In this document: piece after piece, positions 9,075 through 15,146 of the stretch
Layout of the letters: each line of letters begins with the position of its first letter
Position numbering within the stretch: position 1 is the first letter of the stretch
Assembly: GCA_016793585.1 (NCBI GenBank)
Contig: JAEUJR010000493.1
Location: 1 to 16,144, forward strand
Direction of reading: 5' to 3'
Source: Archangium sp.
GTDB lineage: Bacteria > Myxococcota > Myxococcia > Myxococcales > Myxococcaceae
Length of the DNA stretch: 16,144 bases
The notes under the pieces: model-generated
What the model was told of the DNA's origin: nothing
The model's database searches: none
Seen by the model: only the letters and a program-made list of their open reading frames with translations
Program-made: the position numbers and the translations under genes

Positions 9075-9846
9075 GCCGTTGGCGGTGACGTGGAGCGCCG
9101 AGCCCTCGGCCGCGTGGGTCGACGACGCGCGGCGGGTCGCTCACGCGTGGCAGCTGCCGCTGTACGAGCGCCCGAGGAAGCACGGTCTCACCCGCGAGCT
9201 CGGGGTCGTCGCTTCGGTCTTCCTCGTTCGCAGCGGGCGTGGCTGGCACCTGGTCGACGCCAGCGGTGAGCTGGGGGTGAGCCCCGGCATCGCGATGCTG
9301 CGGCTCAAGCGGCTGGCGTCAGGCTCGCCCATGCCCGATCTGCTCGTGCGGCTCGCGGCGCTGACGCCGGGAGAGATCGTGATCGACGCCACGCTCGGCC
9401 TCGGCGCCGACGCGCGGGTGATGGCCAGCGCCGTCGGCCCGGCGGGCAAGGTGATCGGCCTCGAGGCCTCGAAGGCGCTCGCGGTGCTGATGGCCGAGGG
9501 GCTGAAGCTGGAGCCGCCGTGGCCGAACAGCGCGCGGCTCGAAGTGCACCACGCGGCGGCGCACGGGTTCTTGAAGACGCAGCCGTCGAAGAGCGCCGAC
9601 GTCGTCGTCTTCGACCCCATGTTCGAGCGCACGAAGGCGTCGTCTCCGGCGTTCGCCGAGCTGCGGCGGTTCGCCGACATGACGCCGCTCGATCGCGAGA
9701 CGGTCGACGAAGCCAGGCGGGTGGCGCGACGGCTCGTCTTGATGAAGAGCTCGGCGCCCGAGGTGTTTCCCTCACTGGGCCTCGAGCCGCTGAGCCCCGC
9801 GCGCAACGCCATCGTTTTCTGGGGCCGCGCCGTCATCGGGCGATGA
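9061..9846 (+). CDS. Class I SAM-dependent methyltransferase, RsmJ/YpiP-like (putative rRNA methyltransferase)
   Basis: A 261-residue cytoplasmic methyltransferase. Motif I is IDATLGLGADARVMA (108-122), the acidic residue after strand 2 is E135, and motif IV is VVVFDPMFER (181-190). The DATLGLG plus DPMF combination is typical of RsmJ (16S rRNA guanine-N2) and Firmicutes YpiP-like proteins, so RNA is the likely substrate, although the base is unknown. The N-terminal 100 residues also follow the YpiP pattern, including an R-x-x-R-L segment near 81-84. The chosen ATG overlaps the lipoprotein gene by 14 bases; a GTG nine bases earlier is possible. Its stop overlaps an in-frame ATG of the next gene (ATGA). 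Confidence 0.78.
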   Translation: MRSPEPLAVTWSAEPSAAWVDDARRVAHAWQLPLYERPRKHGLTRELGVVASVFLVRSGRGWHLVDASGELGVSPGIAMLRLKRLASGSPMPDLLVRLAALTPGEIVIDATLGLGADARVMASAVGPAGKVIGLEASKALAVLMAEGLKLEPPWPNSARLEVHHAAAHGFLKTQPSKSADVVVFDPMFERTKASSPAFAELRRFADMTPLDRETVDEARRVARRLVLMKSSAPEVFPSLGLEPLSPARNAIVFWGRAVIGR

Positions 9847-9923
9847 AATTTCGTCTGCGCGCTTGGGGAAGCCAGCGAATCGTGGTGCGGCGTGAGGGCA
9901 CGTCGTGTGCTTTGACGCCGCCC

Positions 9924-10916
9924 ATGTTCCGGCTCCTGATGCCCGTGATGGTGCTCGCCTCGGTCGCCGCTGCACAGCCTGCCGAGGCGCCTCCTGCCGC
10001 AGCCGAGCCCGAGCTGGTGGCCCCGCCACCTCCGCCTGCCGAGGCGCCCGGCCCTGCGCTCGCCGATCGCACCGCAACGAAGGAGCGCTTCAGCCGCTTC
10101 TCTGCAGGCCGTGGCGGGCCGCTCTTCGCGTTCGCCGAAGGGCTCGACGGGCTCATCCTGTCGGGGCTCGCGGGTGCGGGCACCGCGACGGGCGGCCAGC
10201 TGGGAACGAGCGGGGCCTTCATCGGCGCGCTCGCCGGTGGCGTCGTCTTCGGCGCGGGCGCGGCGATTCTGCAGTACGTGCACCCGATCGGCCTCTCGTC
10301 TGCGGGCACGATGGCGCTGGGGCTGGGCGTGGGCGCGCTCGCCGGCTTCGGCATCGCCACCGCGGCCACCGTCACCTCGTTCACCCTCGCCAGTCTGCTG
10401 GCCCTGGCCGTCTCCCAGCTCGGCATGCTCGTTCCACTCATCGCGCTCTGGAGCGTCGAGGACATTCCAGGAGAAGACCTCGCGCTCATGGGCATGACCT
10501 CGACGTACGCGTTCGTGCTCACGGCGCTCACCAGCTTCCTCTTCACGACGATTCCGTCGTCGACGCGAACGGCGGCGGTGCTGATCGCTCCGGCGATCGG
10601 CATGGCGCTGGGCAGCCTGTGGGCGCACGCGGTCGATCTGAACCCGGGCCGCGTGCTCAAGCTCACCGCGCTCCCGCTCGGGGTCGGGCTGGTGACGTTC
10701 ATTCTGGGGGCGGTGCTCACCCAGCTCAATCTGCCCATCATGTCGGCCGCGACGCTGCTCACCACCGTCACCACGTTCGGGCTCACCTACTTTCTCACCG
10801 GTGACGAGCCGGCGGCCGCTCCCGCGGTGTCGCTCTCGCCGACACTCTCGATGGTGACGGTTGGGTCACGAAACGAGGCGATGGCGGTGGGGCCAGCCCT
10901 CGTCGGGCGCTTCTGA
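9924..10916 (+). CDS. Polytopic membrane protein of unknown function with Pro/Ala-rich N-terminal linker
   Basis: I do not recognise a family. The preferred start gives 330 residues: a signal peptide (about 1-17, VLASVAAAQ), a Pro/Ala linker (18-46), then about seven or eight hydrophobic helices (roughly 75-88, 97-117, 127-150, 152-176, 192-209, 216-236, 249-267, 272-291), and a soluble Ala/Ser tail ending in GRF. The alternating, Phe-ending tail recalls outer-membrane protein C-termini, which is odd for a helical membrane protein. An ATG at 9843 overlaps the methyltransferase stop (ATGA) and would add 27 residues before the signal peptide; coupling favours it, the signal sequence favours 9924. 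It is the last gene of the dense run that begins with ftsB. Confidence 0.6.
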   Translation: MFRLLMPVMVLASVAAAQPAEAPPAAAEPELVAPPPPPAEAPGPALADRTATKERFSRFSAGRGGPLFAFAEGLDGLILSGLAGAGTATGGQLGTSGAFIGALAGGVVFGAGAAILQYVHPIGLSSAGTMALGLGVGALAGFGIATAATVTSFTLASLLALAVSQLGMLVPLIALWSVEDIPGEDLALMGMTSTYAFVLTALTSFLFTTIPSSTRTAAVLIAPAIGMALGSLWAHAVDLNPGRVLKLTALPLGVGLVTFILGAVLTQLNLPIMSAATLLTTVTTFGLTYFLTGDEPAAAPAVSLSPTLSMVTVGSRNEAMAVGPALVGRF

Positions 10917-10955
10917 AGTGCGGAGCAGGCCCGGCAGGCGTTAGAGACTGGCGCG

Positions 10956-11861
10956 ATGTCAGCGCCTGCTTCGGAGTCCCGCTTCGTCGTGCCCGCGCTG
11001 GCTGCCGTCTACGTCATCTGGGGCTCGACCTACCTCGCGATGCGCATCGCCGTGGAGGCGTTGCCGCCGTTCATGATGGCGAGCGTTCGGTTCGTGCTGG
11101 TCGGTCTCGTGCTGCTCACGTTCCTCAAGGTGCGCGGCGCCATGTGGCCCACGCCGAAGGAGTGGCTGCTCTCGTTGCCCGTCGGCGTGTTGATGTTCGT
11201 GCTGGGGAACGGCACCGTCGCGCTCGCCGAGAAGCACATCTCGTCGGGTATCGCGGCCGTCGTCTGCGGCACCATGCCGTTGTGCGCGGCGGCCATGGGG
11301 CCGTTGTTCGGTGAACGTGCGACCCCCAGAGAGTGGGCCGGGTTGATCGCCGGCTTCGCGGGCGTGGCGGTGCTGGGCTTCGGGAGCGAGCTGCGCGCCG
11401 AGCCGCTCTACGCCGCGATTCTGTGCGTGGCGCCGATCGCGTGGGCCGCGGGGTCGATGTTGTCGCGCAAGTTGCCGCTGCCGAAGGGGCTCATGTCGGC
11501 GGCGACGCAGATGACGACGGGCGGGGGCGCGATGGCCTTCGTGAGCTTCGCCGCGGGCGAGCGCGTGCCCGAGCACATTCCGCTCAAGGTCGGCCTCTCG
11601 TGGGTCTACCTCTGCGTGTTCGGCTCGCTCGTCGCGTACTCCGCGTACACGTACTTGCTTCGCGCGACGCGGCCCGCGGTGGCGACCAGCTACTCGTACG
11701 TCAACCCGGCGATCGCGGTGGCCATGGGCGCGCTGCTCGGCAACGAGTCGGTCGGCCCAGAGGTGATCGTCGCGGTGCTGCTGATCGTCGGCGCGACGGC
11801 GATGGTCGTCATGGGGAGGACGCCTTCGACCCCCGCGACTCGATCATCTTCACCCAGTTGA
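10956..11861 (+). CDS. yedA: EamA/DMT-superfamily exporter, YedA-like
   Basis: A 301-residue inner-membrane transporter with ten expected helices formed by two EamA repeats (about 10-140 and 150-288). It resembles Escherichia coli YedA along its length: YVIWGSTYLAMRIAVEALPP (18-37), LGNGTVALAEKHISSGIAAV (84-103), FGSLVAYSAYTYLL and AVATSYSYVNPAIAVAMG (247-264). The substrate is not known; the family exports metabolites or drugs. It begins 39 bases after the previous gene; TAGAGA eight bases upstream of the ATG could be a -10 element, but no good -35 is visible. The last 53 bases overlap the convergent START-domain gene, and the C-terminal Ser/Thr/Pro tail comes from that overlap. Confidence 0.88.
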   Translation: MSAPASESRFVVPALAAVYVIWGSTYLAMRIAVEALPPFMMASVRFVLVGLVLLTFLKVRGAMWPTPKEWLLSLPVGVLMFVLGNGTVALAEKHISSGIAAVVCGTMPLCAAAMGPLFGERATPREWAGLIAGFAGVAVLGFGSELRAEPLYAAILCVAPIAWAAGSMLSRKLPLPKGLMSAATQMTTGGGAMAFVSFAAGERVPEHIPLKVGLSWVYLCVFGSLVAYSAYTYLLRATRPAVATSYSYVNPAIAVAMGALLGNESVGPEVIVAVLLIVGATAMVVMGRTPSTPATRSSSPS

Positions 11862-12393
11862 CGCCGAGCTTCTTGCGGTTGCCCTCGACGAGGAACGCGG
11901 GAATCGACCCGCCGGGGTCGGTGAAGACGACGTACGTGAGCTTCGTCTTGCCGCCCTCGACGGGCTCGAACAGCCAGTACCCGCGCAGCTTGCTGACCCG
12001 CACCCAACCCTCGGGAGACTTCGGGCCCAGCTCGTTGGCCGCTTCGAAGGTCATTCGGCAGCTGGCGCCTTCGACGAGCCGCCTCGCGCGCACGACGTAG
12101 TCACGGTTGCTCACGATCGGCGGGGTGATCTGCTCGTAGGTGACGCGCTCGTCGGCCGACTCCTGCACGATCGTGCGAGCCTTGAGGTCGGGCTCCTTCG
12201 GGTCGAACTTGCCGTCTCCGAAGGCGGCGTCGCACAACGAGCGCGGCGTCTTGTCGGTGAGCGTCGTGAAGCGCAGCTCGACGAACTTCGAGGCCGGCAT
12301 CGCGCGCTGCTCGATGGTGACGCCATCGGTCTCGCCGACCTTCTCGTACTCGGCGTCGGCCGCCAGCAGGGACATCAGCAGGAGCGTGATCAT
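11809..12393 (-). CDS. START-domain protein, probably exported
   Basis: A 194-residue protein with one START-like lipid-binding domain (about 15-185), recognised by VTIEQRAMPASKFVELRFTT (25-44), the central ITPPIVSNRDYVVRARRL (89-106) and the late YWLFEPVEGGKTKLTYVVFT (138-157) with a following DPGG and a C-terminal helix. START proteins bind sterols, phospholipids or other hydrophobic ligands; the ligand here cannot be deduced. The first 14 residues (MITLLLMSLLAADA) look like a short signal peptide but lack the usual basic residue. Its ATG overlaps the upstream SDR stop by four bases, so the two are translationally coupled. The 3' end overlaps the yedA-like gene from the other strand. Confidence 0.8.
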   Translation of the reverse strand: MITLLLMSLLAADAEYEKVGETDGVTIEQRAMPASKFVELRFTTLTDKTPRSLCDAAFGDGKFDPKEPDLKARTIVQESADERVTYEQITPPIVSNRDYVVRARRLVEGASCRMTFEAANELGPKSPEGWVRVSKLRGYWLFEPVEGGKTKLTYVVFTDPGGSIPAFLVEGNRKKLGVNWVKMIESRGSKASSP

Positions 12394-13193
12394 CGCGGGA
12401 GCGCCTTCGGGGCCTGCAGCTTTCTCGTCTGGTCGCCCATGATCGAGATCGTCGCTCTGCGCGTGAGCACCTTGCGCATGAAGAACGAAGCGACGCGGTT
12501 GAAGACGCCGGGAATCATCGTGGGGCCGCCGCCCAGCCTGTCGAGCGCCTCGCGCACCACCTGGGCCGGCTCGAGCATTCCCGGAGCGCCGTCAGGTGCC
12601 GCCTTCAGCAGGTTCGGCGTCTTCGTCGCGCCGGCGCACACCGAGAGCACGTCGACGCCGCTCGACTTCAGTTCGAACCAGAGCCCCTCCGCGAAGGCGA
12701 GGTTGAAGGCCTTGGTCGCCCCGTAGGTGGTGACGAACGGCGAGCCCTGAAAGGCGGTGAGCGACGAGAGCAGCACGACGCCGCCGCGCCCACGCGACGC
12801 CATCTTCGCGCCGAAGTGGTGTGAGAACGCGATCGGCCCGCGCACGTTGACGTCGATGGCCTTGAGGTTCTCGGCGACGGTCTGCTGAAGGAACGGACCG
12901 ACCGGCGAGAGCGCTGCGTTGTAGACGACGAGCCCGATCTCGAGGCCTTCGATCGCCTTCACGACCTCGTCGATGGCCGAGGCGCTCGAGAGATCGGCGG
13001 TGACGCAGCGCACCTCACGCTTCGTCTCGGCGACGATGGACTGCTTCACGGTCTCGAGCGCGTCTGCGCGCCGCGCGACCAGCACCACGTCGAGCCCACG
13101 CTGCGCGAGCTGCTTGCCGAACTCGGCCCCCATGCCTTCGGAGGCGCCGCAGACGAGCGCCCAGCGCCCGTACTTCTCCAGGAAGGTTCCCAT
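12390..13193 (-). CDS. Short-chain dehydrogenase/reductase (SDR)
   Basis: A 267-residue classical SDR, an NAD(P)-dependent oxidoreductase. The Rossmann cofactor motif is G16-A-S-E-G20-M-G22, with A-R-R at 40-42 suggesting NADP preference, D67 in ADLSS, NAA at 92-94, N116, catalytic S144 and Y157-x3-K161. The C-terminal 50 residues include a basic amphipathic stretch (FNRVASFFMRKVLTRR, 231-246) that may touch the membrane. The substrate is unknown. The gene starts three bases after the CAP-domain gene and overlaps the START gene by four bases, forming a minus-strand operon. A link to lipid chemistry through the START partner is only inference. Confidence 0.9.
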   Translation of the reverse strand: MGTFLEKYGRWALVCGASEGMGAEFGKQLAQRGLDVVLVARRADALETVKQSIVAETKREVRCVTADLSSASAIDEVVKAIEGLEIGLVVYNAALSPVGPFLQQTVAENLKAIDVNVRGPIAFSHHFGAKMASRGRGGVVLLSSLTAFQGSPFVTTYGATKAFNLAFAEGLWFELKSSGVDVLSVCAGATKTPNLLKAAPDGAPGMLEPAQVVREALDRLGGGPTMIPGVFNRVASFFMRKVLTRRATISIMGDQTRKLQAPKALPR

Positions 13194-13196
13194 CGC

Positions 13197-13925
13197 TCAG
13201 TACGGCTTCTGTCCGACGTAGTTGCCCGGCGGCGAGTAGTTGCACGCCGTGAGGTACCAGGCGCCGTTGCCGAACGGAGAGCCCGTCGTGCACCGGGTCG
13301 TCGCGCAGCCGATCTTCACGCTGCTGCGCCAGACGACCTGCGTGTAGTGGCCGCACGTGCTCGAGCAGGCGTTCGTCGCGTACGTGTAGAAGCGCTTCTC
13401 GCTGTCCCAGCTGTCGACGACCTCGGTGGGCGTCGGCTCGGCGGTGCCGGCGTACAGGTTCTCGCCGTACATGTTCTGCTGTCGGTGGCTGAAGATGCAG
13501 CGATCGGCGCCGGCCTTCGCGAAGGTGGCCGTCGCCGAGTCCCACGACACGTCGGGCAGCGCAGGGTTGGGCGCTGGGGTCGCGCGACGTCGGGCCGCGT
13601 TGTGTGCGTTGACGAACTCCTGATCGGCCGTCGCCGCGCCGCCCCCCATGCCGCCCGAAGCCGCCCCCCCAGCCGTGCCGCCGCCCATGTCGAGCGGCGC
13701 GTTGGGGTCGAGCTCACACGTGCTCTTCGCACCGCACAGCTGGTTCGACGCGCAGGTGAGACAGGTGAAGCCGCCAGAGCCGCACGCTGTCTTCTTCACG
13801 CCCGATTGGCAGGTGCCGGTGCTGTCGCAACAACCCAGACAGTTCTTCGGGCTGCAGTCGCCGACGACAGCTGCGGGGGAACAGCCAACGAAGAGGAAAG
13901 CGATCAAGGCCGCGCGAGTCACCAT
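13197..13925 (-). CDS. CAP/SCP-domain lipoprotein with ten-cysteine module
   Basis: A 242-residue exported protein. The start is set by GAGG five bases upstream of the ATG at 13925; an ATG 27 bases earlier would add an unlikely N-terminus. A hydrophobic signal ends in LFVGC (C15), a fair lipobox. Residues 24-70 are a ten-cysteine module matching the 3409 gene, followed by a Gly/Ala linker (about 81-100) and a CAP domain (about 103-242). CAP hallmarks are AHNAARR with H108, FSHRQQNMYGENLYAG (145-160) with E155, CGHYTQVVWR (191-200) with H193, and ACNYSPPGNYVGQKPY at the end. CAP proteins are secreted with varied, mostly non-enzymatic or lipid-binding roles. It heads a minus-strand operon with the SDR and START genes. 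Confidence 0.88.
   Translation of the reverse strand: MVTRAALIAFLFVGCSPAAVVGDCSPKNCLGCCDSTGTCQSGVKKTACGSGGFTCLTCASNQLCGAKSTCELDPNAPLDMGGGTAGGAASGGMGGGAATADQEFVNAHNAARRRATPAPNPALPDVSWDSATATFAKAGADRCIFSHRQQNMYGENLYAGTAEPTPTEVVDSWDSEKRFYTYATNACSSTCGHYTQVVWRSSVKIGCATTRCTTGSPFGNGAWYLTACNYSPPGNYVGQKPY
13716..13856 (-). other. Coding segment for ten-cysteine module, copy 2
   Basis: Encodes residues 24-70 of the CAP-domain protein. Cysteines at 24, 29, 32, 33, 39, 48, 55, 58, 64 and 70 follow copy 1 except for one residue less before the CC pair and one more before the last cysteine. GCCDSTG and the CG-x-GG-x-TC block are shared. Confidence 0.8.
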
Positions 13926-14009
13926 CGAGGCCTCGGCATAGCACGGCTCCATGGGCCGTCTCCTCGACCCGACCGCAACTCTTCTGCCCCTCGGTGGTTC
14001 AATGCAGGC
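13926..14009. promoter_or_regulatory. Divergent intergenic region between CAP gene and esterase gene
   Basis: This 84-base gap must hold the promoters of both divergent units. On the minus strand the CAP Shine-Dalgarno site (GAGG, 13931-13934) sits within a perfect ten-base palindrome at 13926-13935. An inverted repeat ACGGC/GCCGT with a seven-base spacer lies at 13943-13959 and is a possible operator. TTCAAT (13998-14003), six bases before the esterase ATG, could be a -10 box, but I see no convincing -35 on either strand. Confidence 0.4.
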
Positions 14010-15143
14010 ATGCGGGTTTCTCTCGTCTCGGTGATCGTGGTGCTGGGGGCCTGCGGTGCGCCGTCAGGCTCAGATGCGGGTGCAGCGGGAGGCTCGGCAG
14101 CGGGTGGCGTCGCTGGTGGCTCGGTCGCTGGAGGCTCGGCAGCGGGAGGCTCGGCAGCGGGAGGCTCGGCAGCGGGAGGCTCGGCAGCGGGTGGCTCGGC
14201 AGCGGGTGGCCCTGGGCTCGCGCCGGGTTCGGTGAGCGTGCGAACGCTTGGTGCGTTTCCCGATCGTCCGTACGAGGTGCACGTTCCATCGAGCTACGAC
14301 GGTGGCGTACGGCCCGTGCTCCTGATGCTCCACGGCGGCGGCGGCAATCGCGAGAACGGCTGGGAGATGTCCTGCCCCGGGGCTGACGGTGGCTCGCCCG
14401 AGTGTCTGGGCAACCTCGCGCTCGCAGGTGGCTTCATCGTGGTGACGCCCGACGGAACGCCAACGGGAGCGGGGCCGCTCCTCTCGCGGCTTCGTACCTG
14501 GAACGCGGGCGGCGGTGACGGCGGCTGGCAGTGCGTCTCAGGGCGCGCGTGCATCGACGCGGGCGTGAACGAAGCGGCGTACTTTTCGTTGCTGCTCGCC
14601 GACCTGCGCTCGGTGGTGTCGGCCGACCCTCAGCGCGTCTTCGCGACAGGGCTCTCGAACGGTGCCGCGCTCAGCCACAGACTCGCGTGTCAGTTGCCCG
14701 CCGTACGCGCCATCGCGTCGGTCGCGGGCGGAAATCAGTTCGCGACGACTGAGGCCTGCACCGGGCAGAAGGCGATCCTCGAGATCCACGGCACCGCGGA
14801 CCCCTGCTGGAACTTCGACGGCGGCCCCGAGTCGTGCGCCGACAGCAACCCTGGCATCAAGATCGCTGTCAGCGACACGATGGCGGGCTGGGCCTCGCGC
14901 AACGGCTGCCAGCAGACGCGAGTGACCCGGCAGCTCTCTGATGCGGGCGCCCTCGACGTCACCACCACGCTCGAACACGTCTGGAGCGGTTGCCCGGCAG
15001 GCAAGGAGGTCGTGCTGCTCGAGATCGTGAATGGTGGTCACACGTGGCCCCGAGGCGCAGCGCCGCGCATGTCATCATCCGGCGTCGTCTCTCAGGGCAT
15101 CAGCGCGAGCCGGTACATGCTCGACTTTTTCGAGGAGCACTGA
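14010..15143 (+). CDS. Secreted esterase lipoprotein, PHB-depolymerase/feruloyl-esterase (LpqC/CE1) type
   Basis: A 377-residue alpha/beta-hydrolase anchored as a lipoprotein. The signal peptide ends in the clean lipobox LGAC with C15. Residues 24-68 are a Gly/Ser/Ala repeat linker. The hydrolase domain (about 75-377) has the oxyanion segment LHGGGGN (107-113), nucleophile S216 in GLSNG, acid D264 in HGTAD and H344 in NGGHTWP. The HGTAD and GGHTWP pair is typical of CE1-like esterases related to PHB depolymerases and feruloyl esterases; the natural ester is unknown. Seven or more cysteines in the domain fit an exported, disulfide-bonded enzyme. It is divergent from the CAP operon and convergent with the phosphoesterase gene, three bases apart. 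Confidence 0.88.
   Translation: MRVSLVSVIVVLGACGAPSGSDAGAAGGSAAGGVAGGSVAGGSAAGGSAAGGSAAGGSAAGGSAAGGPGLAPGSVSVRTLGAFPDRPYEVHVPSSYDGGVRPVLLMLHGGGGNRENGWEMSCPGADGGSPECLGNLALAGGFIVVTPDGTPTGAGPLLSRLRTWNAGGGDGGWQCVSGRACIDAGVNEAAYFSLLLADLRSVVSADPQRVFATGLSNGAALSHRLACQLPAVRAIASVAGGNQFATTEACTGQKAILEIHGTADPCWNFDGGPESCADSNPGIKIAVSDTMAGWASRNGCQQTRVTRQLSDAGALDVTTTLEHVWSGCPAGKEVVLLEIVNGGHTWPRGAAPRMSSSGVVSQGISASRYMLDFFEEH
14079..14213 (+). repeat. Tandem 15-base repeats coding for a GGSAA linker
   Basis: In-frame five-codon units (GGSAA, with early variants GGVA and GGSVA) encode residues 24-68 of the esterase. The later units are nearly identical at DNA level (ggctcggcagcggga), so the array could change length by slippage in 15-base steps without breaking the frame. 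Confidence 0.85.
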
Positions 15144-15146
15144 GGT

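Noticed and set aside
10942..10947. TAGAGA as a -10 box for the YedA-like gene
   Set aside because: The position (eight bases before the ATG) would suit a leaderless message, but no acceptable -35 is found 16-18 bases upstream, so it is not listed as a feature.
13347..14009. Upstream extension of the esterase frame through the CAP gene
   Set aside because: The extension is antisense to the CAP domain and would bury a perfect signal peptide and lipobox in mid-protein; the ATG at 14010 is the sensible start.
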